Source: Lachnospiraceae bacterium (lineage in GTDB: Bacteria > Bacillota > Clostridia > Lachnospirales > Lachnospiraceae). Taken from it: DNA of 50,171 bases. A program made the position numbers and the translations under genes. Of this stretch, positions 16,514 through 25,262 are shown in pieces (position 1 is the stretch's first letter; each line of letters begins with the position of its first letter). The stretch is taken from contig VSNR01000006.1 of the NCBI GenBank assembly GCA_009774345.1, positions 1 to 50,171 on the forward strand, given 5' to 3'. The notes under the pieces were generated by a model. That model saw only the letters and a list, made by a program, of their open reading frames with translations. It did no database searches and was not told the origin of the DNA.

Positions 16514-17506
16514 ATGAAAAGTACGGCTGGGCGAATGCTGGTATTGTTTATGAAAAACTGTATACGAATCCTGTCGCTGCTCTTTGCAGTCAGTGTCATT
16601 TCCTTTGTTTTGGTTAGTGCCTTGCCGATTGATCCAATACAACAGTATATGATGGGAATTGGACCGGTGTCAGAGGAGCAGCGCACTGAGATTGCTGCGT
16701 ACTGGGGCGTTGACAAGCCGCCGGCGGCGCGTTATATCAGTTGGCTTTGCGCGCTGTGTTCCGGGAATTTTGGCACATCGCTGCTGTACCGCAGACCGGT
16801 GATAGAGATCATTGCGGAGCGCTTTCAAAATTCACTTGCCCTGATGCTGTGTGCGTGGTTGTTTTCTGGAATGATTGGATTTTTGCTTGGCTGTGTGATG
16901 GGAATTTATCGTGATAAATGGCAGGATCAAGTCATTCGAAAGTTATGTTATCTCCTGAGCAGTGTGCCGACGTTCTGGCTGGGAATGGTTTTGCTGCTGC
17001 TGTTTTCGGTGAAGCTAGGCTGGTTTCCGGTTGGATTCTCGACGCCAATCGGTATGCTGGACAGTGAGGTAAGCGTCTGGCAGCGGCTGCATCACCTGGT
17101 GCTTCCGGCATTTACGCTAAGCCTCGCATCCTTTTCCAATATTGCGCTTCATACAAGACAGAAAATGATAGATGTGGAAAATAGTGCATATATTCTGTTT
17201 GCGCGTGCACGCGGGGAGAGCGGCTGGACCTTGTTTGTCCGACATGGACTGCGCAATGCCATTCTGCCTGCATTGACCTTACAGTTTGCTTCGTTTGCTG
17301 AGTTGTTCGGCGGTTCGGTGCTGGCTGAGAATGTGTTTTCGTACCCAGGACTTGGCTCAGCAGTTTCTGCGGCAGGACTGAATTCTGATGTGCCGCTGCT
17401 GCTTGGAATTACGCTGTTTTCAACTTTGTTTGTCTGTGTGGGGAATATGATAGCAAATCTGCTGTATGGTGTCATTGATCCTAAAATGAGAGACAGCGGG
17501 GAATAG
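16514..17506 (+). CDS. ABC importer permease, DppB/NikB type
   Basis: A 330-residue inner-membrane subunit with six predicted helices. The first helix is near residues 13-35, followed by a periplasmic segment with DPIQQYMMG and VDKPPAARYISWL, as in DppB/NikB. The EAA loop that contacts the ATPases is visible (ILFARARGESGWTLFVRHGLRNAILP, in two parts). It forms the channel with the next gene product. I start at ATG 16514, 5 nt after GGGAG; the ATG at 16502 lacks a site. Confidence 0.93.
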   Translation: MKSTAGRMLVLFMKNCIRILSLLFAVSVISFVLVSALPIDPIQQYMMGIGPVSEEQRTEIAAYWGVDKPPAARYISWLCALCSGNFGTSLLYRRPVIEIIAERFQNSLALMLCAWLFSGMIGFLLGCVMGIYRDKWQDQVIRKLCYLLSSVPTFWLGMVLLLLFSVKLGWFPVGFSTPIGMLDSEVSVWQRLHHLVLPAFTLSLASFSNIALHTRQKMIDVENSAYILFARARGESGWTLFVRHGLRNAILPALTLQFASFAELFGGSVLAENVFSYPGLGSAVSAAGLNSDVPLLLGITLFSTLFVCVGNMIANLLYGVIDPKMRDSGE

Positions 17507-17543
17507 CTGTTAAATTAATGAGGTTCTGAGGGGAGGGGAACTC

Positions 17544-18353
17544 ATGAGGCAAAAAGCATTTATACTGACCGTTGTTTTGACTTTGGTGATTTTTGCCATA
17601 TATGCGGCTGGCATTTTGATTCCGCAAGAGGCTGTTGCGACAGATTTTGTTCATTCAAAACAGCCTCCGTCATGGCAGCATCCTTTCGGGACAGACAATC
17701 TGGGGCGCGATATTTTGATGCGCACCTTGAAGGGGATGTCTGTCAGCGTGACAGTTGGCATCACAGCTTCGTGTATCAGTGCAGTGATAGGGATTTTAGT
17801 CGGCATTGCGGCAGCGGCAGGATCCCGTTTTTTGGATGGAGTGATAAGTTGGCTGATTGATTTGATGATGAGCATTCCCCACACGGTTTTTATTATCTTG
17901 ATTTCTTTTGCGATGGGACGGGGACTGCGCGGGCTTCTTGTGGGAATCGCAGCGACACACTGGACTAGTCTTGCGCGGCTGATACGAGGGGAAGTGATGC
18001 AGCTTCGCAGCCAGCACTATATCGCAGTGTCGCGCCGCATGGGCAAATCAGGCAGCTGGATTATGATACATCATTTACTGCCACATCTGGCACCGCAGTT
18101 TCTGGCAGGACTGATTTTGATGTTTCCTCATGCGATATTGCACGAGGCATCCATCTCTTTTCTCGGATACGGACTGCCTCCTGAGCAGCCCGCGGTCGGC
18201 GTGATACTGGCAGAGAGCATGACTTATCTCTCTGCGGGAATATGGTGGATGGCAGTGTTTCCAGGAATTGTTCTGGTGTTGATGGTCTGGCTGATTGACC
18301 GGCTGGGAGAGAACCTGCGGCGGGTGATCGATCCGCATAGCGCACAGGAGTGA
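17544..18353 (+). CDS. ABC importer permease, DppC/NikC type
   Basis: A 269-residue membrane subunit paired with the preceding permease. After the first helix comes the DppC/NikC hallmark HPFGTDNLGRDILMRTLKG, then five further helices. The EAA loop reads YIAVSRRMGKSGSWIMIHHL. The ending (LGENLRRVIDPH) matches the usual C-terminus. The ribosome binding site GGGGAGGGGAACTC precedes the start by the usual distance. It starts 37 nt after the previous stop codon. Confidence 0.93.
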   Translation: MRQKAFILTVVLTLVIFAIYAAGILIPQEAVATDFVHSKQPPSWQHPFGTDNLGRDILMRTLKGMSVSVTVGITASCISAVIGILVGIAAAAGSRFLDGVISWLIDLMMSIPHTVFIILISFAMGRGLRGLLVGIAATHWTSLARLIRGEVMQLRSQHYIAVSRRMGKSGSWIMIHHLLPHLAPQFLAGLILMFPHAILHEASISFLGYGLPPEQPAVGVILAESMTYLSAGIWWMAVFPGIVLVLMVWLIDRLGENLRRVIDPHSAQE

Positions 18354-18386
18354 AGGATCATAGGATAGAACGGTAGGGGGATAGAT

Positions 18387-19325
18387 ATGAATAAAGGTCA
18401 AAATATTCCGGTTTTGGAAGCAAGAAATTTGTCCGTTTCGTTTCGAATGTATGATGGCACATTCAAACAAAAGGAACTGCGGGTGATATCAGATTTGAGC
18501 ATACAGGTTTTCTCAGGTGAGATACTGGCGATTGCAGGTTCGTCTGGTTCGGGGAAAAGTCTGCTTGCGTCTGCTATTTTGGGGATACTGCCAAGAACCG
18601 CCGCTGTTAGGGGAGAACTGCGCTATCATGGTCAGACGCTGACGCCCAAATTACAGAAGCAGCTTCGAGGTACTAAGATTGCGCTGGTGCCCCAGTCGGT
18701 TGATTTCCTCGACCCGCTGATGCGGGCGGGAGCACAGGCGGATGGTCATAGAAAGCCTTATCCGACGCAGAAGCGGCGCAGGCTTTTTGCGCGGTTTGGA
18801 CTGCCTGATGATACAGAGCGCTGTTATCCGTTTCAACTTTCAGGCGGCATGGCGCGGCGCGTGCTGGTTTCCACGGCACTGCTTGCAGATGCACAGCTTA
18901 TGATCGCAGATGAACCGACACCGGGGATGAGTCTTGGCCAGGCATTGGAGGTATTGAAAGTGTTTCGAGAGATGGCAGACGAGGGGAAAGCGGTCATCTT
19001 GATTACACATGATATTGACCTTGCCTTTGCCTTTGCAGACAGGATAGCGGTTCTTTATGCTGGAACGATTGTAGAGACTGCCAGCGCGCAGGATTTTCAG
19101 GCGGGGCCAGACGCATTGCGTCATCCTTACAGCAGGGCGCTTTGGCGTGCTCTGCCACAAAATGATTTTGAACCGATCGCGGGTGTTCAGCCCTATGCCG
19201 GCAATCTTCCAAAAGGGTGTCTGTTTGCGCCAAGGTGCAGCCAAAGTACGCCAAAGTGTACACAGGAAACGCCGCCTGTGAGAACGCTGCGCGGCGGGGA
19301 AGTGCGGTGTTTTGCTGCAGAATAA
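18387..19325 (+). CDS. ABC importer ATPase, DppD/NikD type
   Basis: A 312-residue ATPase. Walker A is GSSGSGKS (about 51-58), the Q-loop region is ALVPQSVDFLDP, the signature is LSGGMARRVLV, Walker B is LMIADEPTP, and the switch His lies in VILITHDIDLA. The C-terminal cysteine region GCLFAPRCSQSTPKC is the oligopeptide/dipeptide transporter extension found in OppD/DppD/NikD, where it can hold an iron-sulphur cluster. It works with the shorter ATPase encoded next. Confidence 0.92.
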   Translation: MNKGQNIPVLEARNLSVSFRMYDGTFKQKELRVISDLSIQVFSGEILAIAGSSGSGKSLLASAILGILPRTAAVRGELRYHGQTLTPKLQKQLRGTKIALVPQSVDFLDPLMRAGAQADGHRKPYPTQKRRRLFARFGLPDDTERCYPFQLSGGMARRVLVSTALLADAQLMIADEPTPGMSLGQALEVLKVFREMADEGKAVILITHDIDLAFAFADRIAVLYAGTIVETASAQDFQAGPDALRHPYSRALWRALPQNDFEPIAGVQPYAGNLPKGCLFAPRCSQSTPKCTQETPPVRTLRGGEVRCFAAE

Positions 19326-19354
19326 TTGACTGAAATGAATGAAGAGGTATTCAA

Positions 19355-19972
19355 ATGCGACTTGAAGCTAAGAGTGTCAGCTTTCGATATGGAAAACGTC
19401 AGGCATGGGTGCTACAAAATCTAAACTTTTGCGTAGAACAGGGAACATGCATTGGTTTGTCTGCGCCGAGTGGAGCGGGAAAGTCCACGCTTGCAATGCT
19501 GCTTGCGGGATATTTGATGCCCGTGGAGGGCGCGGTTTTGCTGAATGGGAAACCGCTTTTGCCCCAAGGTGTCTGCCCAGTACAACTCATTTACCAGCAT
19601 CCAGAGCAGGCAGTGAACCCCCGCTGGCGTCTGCGCAGGGTACTTGAAGAAAGCGGACAGGTTCAGGAGGAGTTACTCCATGCCCTTGGTATTGAGCAGG
19701 AGTGGCTGGAACGCTTTCCGATAGAACTCTCTGGTGGAGAATTGCAGCGATTCTGTGTCGCGCGGGCATTGATGAGTAATGCCTCCTTTTTGATTTGTGA
19801 TGAGATGAGTACTATGCTGGATGTCATCACGCAGGCACAGATCTGGCAGGTGGTCACTGGCGAAGCCAAGAAGCGCAATATAGGAATCGTGGTTATCACG
19901 CACAATGATTATCTGGCAGGGCGGCTGTGCAGCAAGGTTTATGACTTGAGGACTTTACAGCGTTTTTTGTAA
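19355..19972 (+). CDS. ABC importer ATPase, NikE-like, short form
   Basis: A 205-residue ATPase forming the heterodimer with the previous product. Walker A SAPSGAGKST (about 36-45), signature LSGGELQRFCVARAL, Walker B FLICDEMSTML, and switch His in IVVITHNDYLA are present. It lacks the C-terminal cysteine extension of OppF/DppF and is shorter than those (about 320), so it resembles NikE. In Walker B the residue after Asp-Glu is Met rather than Pro, a mild deviation. It is the last gene of the operon; I see no clear terminator in the 43 nt before the convergent MATE gene. Confidence 0.9.
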   Translation: MRLEAKSVSFRYGKRQAWVLQNLNFCVEQGTCIGLSAPSGAGKSTLAMLLAGYLMPVEGAVLLNGKPLLPQGVCPVQLIYQHPEQAVNPRWRLRRVLEESGQVQEELLHALGIEQEWLERFPIELSGGELQRFCVARALMSNASFLICDEMSTMLDVITQAQIWQVVTGEAKKRNIGIVVITHNDYLAGRLCSKVYDLRTLQRFL

Positions 19973-20015
19973 TAGACCGCAGCATATGAAAAAGACGGTG
20001 TATAAACAAAATATA

Positions 20016-21347
20016 TTATATGTAGTGATAGTATTTCCCCTTTTTAATAAGGAAGAAAACCGTGACAACCAGTGCGAGCACTTCCGCCGCCACGATGGCA
20101 AGCCAGATGCCGTCAAGTCCCAGTAACAGCGGGAGAAGCAGCACTGCCGCGACTTGGAACAAAAGGGTCCGCAGGAAAGAGATTGCGGCGGAGACCACGC
20201 CGTTTCCAAGCGCTGTGAAGAAGGCAGAGCCAAAGATGTTAAGTCCCATACATAAAAATGACAGAGAGTACAGTGTCAGTGCCCGTCTGGTCAGCGCAGT
20301 CAGGCTGGCATCATAGCCGACAAAAATCTGTGCGAGCGGCTGCGCCGTCAGGACAGCTAAAATGGTCAATACGATATTCCACAGCGTAATCAGGCAGAGG
20401 CTTTTGCGAAACAGCCCTTTCAATTCTGTATAGTTTCCGGCACCGTAGTGATAGCCGATCACGGGTGCGCTGCCGATGGAGTAGCCGATAAAAATCGCCG
20501 CAAAGATAAAGCTCACATACATAATGATGCCGTAGGCGGCGACGCCGTCCTCACCGATATAGCGCATGAGCTGGAAATTGTACAGGATATTCACGAGTGA
20601 CATGGAAATATTTGTCATCAGCTCGGAGGAGCCGTTGATGCAGGTCTTTCCTAATATGCGTGCGCTGAGGCTGGTTTTTACAAGCTGTAGCCTGCTTGTG
20701 CTGGGTCTTATGAAATAGACAAGCGGTATCAGCCCGCCAATCAGCTGACTGGCCGCAGTGGCAGCCGCGGCGCCGGCAATGCCCCAGTGAAAGACTGCGA
20801 TAAACACAAAGTCGAGCACCATATTGGCCACGCCGGCGGCAACGGTGACAGCAAGCCCAAGCTGCGGGCGCTCTGCCGTCACCAGAAAGCTCTGGAACAC
20901 ATTTTGCAGCATAAATGCGGTGAGGGTACATAAGATAATGCGCCCGTACACAACGCAGTTGTCAAGCATCTCGCCCGTGGCACCAAACGCAGCCGCAATC
21001 GGGCGCAAAAATAAGAGCCCGGCAAGCGTCAGCACAATGCCGCTGCCAATCACGACATAGACCATCATGGAAAAGTACTGGTTTGCCTTGTCTGGCTTTC
21101 CTTCGCCGAGTGATTGTGACACAACAGCGCTGCCGCCTGTGCCAAACATAAATCCGACAGCACCCATAATCATCAAAAAGGGCATAATCAGATTGACGGC
21201 GGCAAACGGCGTTTTTCCGACATAATTTGACACAAACAGACTATCGACGACCCCGTAGATGGAGGTGAAGATCATCATGACGATGGAGGGAAAAACGAAC
21301 CGCAGCAGCCGCGGGGTGGTGAAATGGTCTGACAGCTGTATTTTCAT
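20016..21347 (-). CDS. MATE-family efflux transporter (MepA-like)
   Basis: A 443-residue membrane protein with about twelve helices. The start, FTTPRLLRFVFPSIVMMIFTS followed by SIYGVVDSLFVSNYVG, and the later GTGGSAVVSQSLGEG are typical of MatE multidrug antiporters close to MepA. The ribosome binding site is GAAAGG. It starts 14 nt behind the MarR gene stop on the same strand, so the two are an operon in which the repressor should control the pump. The likely role is export of cationic drugs or dyes. The arrangement parallels mepR-mepA of staphylococci. Confidence 0.93.
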   Translation of the reverse strand: MKIQLSDHFTTPRLLRFVFPSIVMMIFTSIYGVVDSLFVSNYVGKTPFAAVNLIMPFLMIMGAVGFMFGTGGSAVVSQSLGEGKPDKANQYFSMMVYVVIGSGIVLTLAGLLFLRPIAAAFGATGEMLDNCVVYGRIILCTLTAFMLQNVFQSFLVTAERPQLGLAVTVAAGVANMVLDFVFIAVFHWGIAGAAAATAASQLIGGLIPLVYFIRPSTSRLQLVKTSLSARILGKTCINGSSELMTNISMSLVNILYNFQLMRYIGEDGVAAYGIIMYVSFIFAAIFIGYSIGSAPVIGYHYGAGNYTELKGLFRKSLCLITLWNIVLTILAVLTAQPLAQIFVGYDASLTALTRRALTLYSLSFLCMGLNIFGSAFFTALGNGVVSAAISFLRTLLFQVAAVLLLPLLLGLDGIWLAIVAAEVLALVVTVFFLIKKGKYYHYI

Positions 21348-21361
21348 TTTGCTTATCCTTT

Positions 21362-21829
21362 CTATATTCCATCTTTTTTCTGTACAGTATTAAAAAGCTG
21401 GCTTGACTGTCTGCGCAGGCAGTCAAGATATTTTGCGGTGAGCCGCAGCAAAAAGTCTGTCTCGTCCGGCGGCATCTGGGAGATGACTTCATTTTCCATA
21501 GCAATGACTGGCGCTATTTTCTCCTTCATAAACTGCCCGCCCGCGGGTGTCAGATAAATATGCATCTCGCGCCCTTTTCCAGACGCAAAGCGCAGAAGTC
21601 CCTCTTTTTCCAGTTTGTGTATGGCAGAGTGTATCGTCTGTTTGCTGGTAAAGGCGTAATCACAGATATCGCGCTGGCAGCAGCCATCTCCGAGCGCTGC
21701 GATGGCATAGAAAATGTCAAATACGCTGTCGGATATGCCGTTCTGGACACAGAGGTCATGGTAGAACTCCGTAAAGGCTTTGTTCAGGCGGTTGATCTCA
21801 TTTTGTTTTGGCAGGGGCCTTGGCGTCAT
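21362..21829 (-). CDS. MarR-family transcriptional regulator
   Basis: A 155-residue winged-helix regulator. An N-terminal dimerisation helix (LNKAFTEFYHDLCVQ) is followed by the DNA-binding core CQRDICDYAFTSKQTIHSAIHKLEKEG and the wing LRFASGKGREMHIYLTPAG. I start at ATG 21829 because AAAAGGAGGA lies 8 nt upstream; the longer reading to 21904 would include its own operators and -10. It probably represses itself and the MATE pump by binding the palindromes at 21856-21896, and is released by a pump substrate. Confidence 0.93.
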   Translation of the reverse strand: MTPRPLPKQNEINRLNKAFTEFYHDLCVQNGISDSVFDIFYAIAALGDGCCQRDICDYAFTSKQTIHSAIHKLEKEGLLRFASGKGREMHIYLTPAGGQFMKEKIAPVIAMENEVISQMPPDETDFLLRLTAKYLDCLRRQSSQLFNTVQKKDGI

Positions 21830-21855
21830 GGTGTGTTCCTCCTTTTGATTCAACA

Positions 21856-21871
21856 AGTCTGATTTCGTACT
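21856..21871 (-). promoter_or_regulatory. MarR operator-like palindrome 2
   Basis: AGTCTGA-TT-TCGTACT, an imperfect copy of the palindrome at 21881-21896, 25 bp away. It lies between the -10 and the start codon. Confidence 0.65.
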
Positions 21872-21875
21872 TTGC

Positions 21876-21904
21876 ATTTTAGTCCGAAATCGGACTCGTG
21901 TCAA
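21876..21904 (-). promoter_or_regulatory. Promoter of the MarR-MATE operon
   Basis: Minus strand: -35 TTGACA (21899-21904), 17-nt spacer, -10 TAAAAT (21876-21881). The spacer is filled by the first MarR palindrome, so binding there would exclude RNA polymerase. Confidence 0.85.
21881..21896 (-). promoter_or_regulatory. MarR operator-like palindrome 1
   Basis: AGTCCGA-AA-TCGGACT, perfect 7-bp arms with a 2-bp centre, placed exactly between -35 and -10 of the marR promoter. The position and symmetry suit an autoregulating MarR dimer. Confidence 0.75.
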
Positions 21905-22143
21905 GTGTTAATTGCAGAGGTTCAGTACAAAATTTGCCAGAGTGTGTTCTGAGTCGTGTGGGATTCCCTGATTTTAGTCATGGTGTAAAATGCCATAAAT
22001 GCTGTTCTTGCATATCTGTCATATTTAGTGTAGACTGTATATAAAAGAAAATTGTTGCAGAACACCATTATCAGTAATAAAAACAAACCGTTGCGGAATG
22101 TATTATCATATAGAGCATTGCATACCGGGCATGGAGGAACATT

Positions 22144-23298
22144 ATGCAGACAAGACGAATCAGGACATTACATAAAATTATCACGGCGCTCCTTATTGTG
22201 ACAATGATCTCCCTGACATCTGCGGGGGCGATGGGCGCGCTGTATGTGCGGGAAGCCAGTGAGGTCAGGCGCCTCAGAGGGGACGCAGATCAGGCGCTGC
22301 CCGTGCTGTCCGTGGATGTGGATAACCAGACGGCACAGAAGCAGGAGCCGGGGATGCCAAATCAGGACGTTCCTGCGGTGACAGAGGCGGCTGCCGCCGG
22401 AGAGGACAGTATGAGTGATGCGGACGCCACAGCGATTGCTGAGCTGATGCAGTCTAAGGAGGCTGAGGTTGAGCAGGCGATGAAGGACAGGATGAAAGCG
22501 CTCGTGACAGGGGAGGATGGAAGTCCACTCAAGATGCTCCGGTCTTTTTTCCCGGAAAATTTAATCTATTCTTTTGAAAATGAGTATGTGTTTGCGCCCG
22601 TGCTCGAGGAGGTCGAGAAACACAGCCTTCTCGAAGAGAATTTCCAAAAGACCGAGGAAGGTCTGATGCAGTATGTGGAGAACGGTGCGGTCACCTCACA
22701 CAAAGGGATTGACGTGTCGAAATATCAGGGGACGATCGACTGGTCAGCAGTCAAGGAGGAAGGGATAGAGTATGCCTTTATCCGGCTCGGACTGCGGGGA
22801 TATGAGTCTGCAAAGATCGTTCTGGATGAATATTATGAAGCCAATATGAAGGGGGCAAACAGCGCAGGCGTCGCGGCAGGCGTCTACTTTTTCACACAGG
22901 CAGTTACCGTCGAGGAGGCAAAGGAGGAGGCAGACTTTGTGATAGAGCATCTGGCAGGTTATGATGTCTCCTGCCCGGTGGTGTTTGACGTGGAGCGGAT
23001 CTCGGGCGGAAAAGGGCGCGCGGACCAGCTCACCAAGGAGGAGCGCACAGACATCACAATCGCGTTCTGCGAGGCGGTCAAGGCAGCAGGCTACACGCCG
23101 ATGATCTACGGCAATGTGGTGTGTTTTACGCGGCTGCTTGACATGACGAAGCTCAATGACTATGAGAAATGGTATGCATTTTATGACGATTATATGTATA
23201 TGCCGTACAATGTGAGCTGCTGGCAGTATACAGAGAAGGGACTGGTTGACGGCATACCCGGAAATGTCGATTTGAACATTTCATTTAAGACATGGTAA
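22144..23298 (+). CDS. GH25 lysozyme-like muramidase, membrane-anchored or secreted
   Basis: A 384-residue exported protein. An N-terminal hydrophobic segment (about residues 12-34) is followed by an Ala/Glu-rich stalk of about 130 residues. The glycoside hydrolase family 25 domain starts at GIDVSKYQGTIDWSAVK (about 190). Catalytic acidic residues are visible in CPVVFDVERISGG, and the late motifs YTPMIYGN, WQYTEKG and GNVDLN are diagnostic. It should cleave the MurNAc-GlcNAc bond of peptidoglycan in wall turnover. The ribosome binding site is TGGAGGAAC. A possible promoter is TTGCAT (22008-22013) with TAGACT (22031-22036). Confidence 0.92.
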   Translation: MQTRRIRTLHKIITALLIVTMISLTSAGAMGALYVREASEVRRLRGDADQALPVLSVDVDNQTAQKQEPGMPNQDVPAVTEAAAAGEDSMSDADATAIAELMQSKEAEVEQAMKDRMKALVTGEDGSPLKMLRSFFPENLIYSFENEYVFAPVLEEVEKHSLLEENFQKTEEGLMQYVENGAVTSHKGIDVSKYQGTIDWSAVKEEGIEYAFIRLGLRGYESAKIVLDEYYEANMKGANSAGVAAGVYFFTQAVTVEEAKEEADFVIEHLAGYDVSCPVVFDVERISGGKGRADQLTKEERTDITIAFCEAVKAAGYTPMIYGNVVCFTRLLDMTKLNDYEKWYAFYDDYMYMPYNVSCWQYTEKGLVDGIPGNVDLNISFKTW

Positions 23299-23320
23299 AA
23301 CAAATAAGGAGGGGGTTTAT

Positions 23321-24061
23321 ATGAGCAAGGAAGTAAGCAAGGAAATCAAAGCGTTGCAGCAAATGATCGACGAGAGCAGTAAAATCGTCTTTTTTGGCGG
23401 GGCAGGGGTGTCTACCGAGAGCGGAATCCCTGATTTTCGGAGTGTTGACGGACTCTATAACCAAAAGTATGACTATCCGCCGGAGACAATACTAAGCCAC
23501 ACATTTTATATGAAAAAACCGGAGGAGTTTTTCCGCTTTTACCGCGACAAGATGCTCTGTCTCGACGCCAAGCCAAACACCGCGCACAAAGTGCTGGCAA
23601 AGCTTGAGGCGCAGGGAAAGCTCACCGCAGTGGTGACGCAGAACATCGACGGACTGCATCAGGCGGCAGGCAGCAAAAAGGTGCTTGAGCTTCACGGCAG
23701 CGTGCTGCGCAATTACTGTGAAACATGCCATAAGGCATATGGCGTGGAGGAGATTGTAAACAGCACAGGGGTGCCCAAATGCTCCTGCGGCGGCAGAATC
23801 AAGCCCGATGTCGTCCTGTATGAGGAAGGACTTGACCAGTATACGTTACAGGAGGCAGTGCGCGTGATCAGCGAGGCGGATATGCTGATTATCGGCGGCA
23901 CTTCGCTCGCAGTCTATCCCGCGGCAGGGCTGATTGACTATTATCAGGGAGACCGTCTGGTGCTGGTCAACAAGACGCCCACGCAGCGCGACACGATGGC
24001 GAATCTGGTCATCACAGGCAGCATCGGTGAGGTGTTTTCACAGATTGACCTGCATGAGTAA
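23321..24061 (+). CDS. cobB: NAD-dependent protein deacylase, sirtuin
   Basis: A 246-residue Sir2 enzyme removing acetyl or other acyl groups from lysine using NAD. The NAD-binding motif FFGGAGVSTESGIPDFRS (about 25-42), TQNIDGLHQ (about 105), and the catalytic His in LELHGSV are present. Structural zinc is held by CETC and CSCGG. The late IIGGTSLAVYPAA and LVLVNK complete the Rossmann fold. Ala-Arg instead of a Tyr-Arg substrate pair cannot be judged by eye, so acyl preference is unknown. AAGGAGGGGG precedes the start. It lies 22 nt behind the lysozyme gene and may be co-transcribed. Confidence 0.95.
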   Translation: MSKEVSKEIKALQQMIDESSKIVFFGGAGVSTESGIPDFRSVDGLYNQKYDYPPETILSHTFYMKKPEEFFRFYRDKMLCLDAKPNTAHKVLAKLEAQGKLTAVVTQNIDGLHQAAGSKKVLELHGSVLRNYCETCHKAYGVEEIVNSTGVPKCSCGGRIKPDVVLYEEGLDQYTLQEAVRVISEADMLIIGGTSLAVYPAAGLIDYYQGDRLVLVNKTPTQRDTMANLVITGSIGEVFSQIDLHE

Positions 24062-24087
24062 AAAGTTGCAGAAAGCAGGTAGTGCAG

Positions 24088-24276
24088 ATGGGATATGAAT
24101 ATGAAGTCGGTGATATCGTAAAATTAAAAAAACCGCATCCCTGCGGCAGCCCTGAGTGGGAAATTCTGCGGGTGGGTGCGGATTTCAGACTAAAATGCAC
24201 AGGCTGCGGGCATCAGGTGATGCTGCCGCGCCGTCAGGTGGAGAAGAGCACAAAGGGACTGCGCAAAAAAAATTAG
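24088..24276 (+). CDS. DUF951 family small protein
   Basis: A 62-residue basic protein with the DUF951 pattern: YEVGDIVKLKKPHPCG, EWEILRVGADFRLKCTGC and VMLPRRQVEK. The three cysteines (PHPCG and CTGC) could bind a metal. Genes of this family lie near the origin beside rpsF or ychF in many Firmicutes, which fits the next genes. Function is not established. I start at ATG 24088, after AGCAGGT; a GTG lies two codons earlier. It is 26 nt behind the sirtuin gene. Confidence 0.85.
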   Translation: MGYEYEVGDIVKLKKPHPCGSPEWEILRVGADFRLKCTGCGHQVMLPRRQVEKSTKGLRKKN

Positions 24277-24285
24277 TAGAAAAAA

Positions 24286-24326
24286 TTGACAAAAGCCTTG
24301 CAAAATATAAGAAAATATAGTATCAT
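24286..24326 (+). promoter_or_regulatory. Probable promoter of the rpsF operon
   Basis: The best pair is TTGCAA (24298-24303), 17-nt spacer, TATCAT (24321-24326). A consensus -35 TTGACA at 24286-24291 lacks a -10 at the right distance (nearest TATAAG, spacer 14). The leader of about 65 nt before rpsF is where an S6:S18 autoregulatory RNA often sits; I could not recognise that fold here. Confidence 0.5.
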
Positions 24327-24396
24327 AAATTTTCGTGATATATAAATCCTTGCTTCTTTTCACAGAAGAGGCCAGAGACCAAAAGGAGGTAACAGA

Positions 24397-24687
24397 ATGA
24401 ACAAGTATGAATTAGCCGTTGTTGTCAGCGCAAAGCTTGAGGACGATGAGAGAGCAGCTACCATTGAGAAGGTAAAGAACATGGTTACAAAGCATGGTGG
24501 CACAATCACAAACGTAGATGAGTGGGGTAAGAAGAGACTTGCTTATGAAGTGCGTAAGATGAGAGAAGCTTTCTATTATTTCATTCAGTTTGACGGCGAA
24601 GCAAATGTTCCGGGTGAGATTGAATCAAGAATCCGTCTCATGGAAAACGTTGTCAGATATCTGTGCGTTAGACAGGACGAGAAATAG
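24397..24687 (+). CDS. rpsF: 30S ribosomal protein S6
   Basis: A 96-residue protein of the small-subunit platform that pairs with S18. The pattern MNKYELAVVVSAKLEDDE, VDEWGKKRLAYEVRK and YYFIQFDGE is diagnostic. The ribosome binding site is AAGGAGG. It heads the conserved order rpsF-ssb-rpsR. Confidence 0.98.
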   Translation: MNKYELAVVVSAKLEDDERAATIEKVKNMVTKHGGTITNVDEWGKKRLAYEVRKMREAFYYFIQFDGEANVPGEIESRIRLMENVVRYLCVRQDEK

Positions 24688-24737
24688 AGTGCGTGCCTGT
24701 TTGATGATACAGGGCGCTTAGTGGAGAACTTTTATAT

Positions 24738-25214
24738 ATGAATAAAGTAATTTTAATGGGACGTTTAACAAGGGACCCTGAGGTGAGATATTCGGCACAG
24801 GGTGAGAACCAGATGGCGATTGCGCGGTACACACTTGCAGTAGACCGCAGATTTAACCGCAATGGCGATGAAAACAGTGCAGATTTTATTTCCTGCGTTG
24901 CATTTGGCAAGACCGGAGAGTTTGCGGAGCGGTATCTGCGCAAGGGAACCAAGATTGCTGTGACAGGTCGGATTCAGACCGGCAGTTATACCAATAAAGA
25001 TGGTGTAAAAGTTTATACCACAGATGTTGTTGTTGAAGATCATGAATTTGTTGAGAGCAAGAACAGTAATAGTTCCGATGGCGGTTTCGGGAACAGCAGT
25101 TACGGAAACAGCTTCGGGGGAGGCAGCAGCAGCCAGCCCGCAGCGCCGATGGCGGCAGGCGACGGCTTTATGAATATTCCAGACGGAATTGACGAGGAAC
25201 TGCCGTTTAACTAA
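24738..25214 (+). CDS. ssb: Single-stranded DNA-binding protein
   Basis: A 158-residue protein that coats single-stranded DNA in replication and repair. The OB-fold (residues 1-105) has MNKVILMGRLTRDPEVRY, ADFISCVAFGKTGEFAERYL and KGTKIAVTGRIQTGSY. A flexible Ser/Gly/Asn-rich linker leads to the acidic tip DEELPFN, which recruits partner proteins. It lies between rpsF and rpsR as in most Firmicutes. The ribosome binding site is weak (GTGGAG), 10 nt or so upstream. Confidence 0.98.
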   Translation: MNKVILMGRLTRDPEVRYSAQGENQMAIARYTLAVDRRFNRNGDENSADFISCVAFGKTGEFAERYLRKGTKIAVTGRIQTGSYTNKDGVKVYTTDVVVEDHEFVESKNSNSSDGGFGNSSYGNSFGGGSSSQPAAPMAAGDGFMNIPDGIDEELPFN

Positions 25215-25262
25215 AATGCTGTTTGAGTGCTTGTAAGGATTGAAAGAATAGGAGGCTTTATC

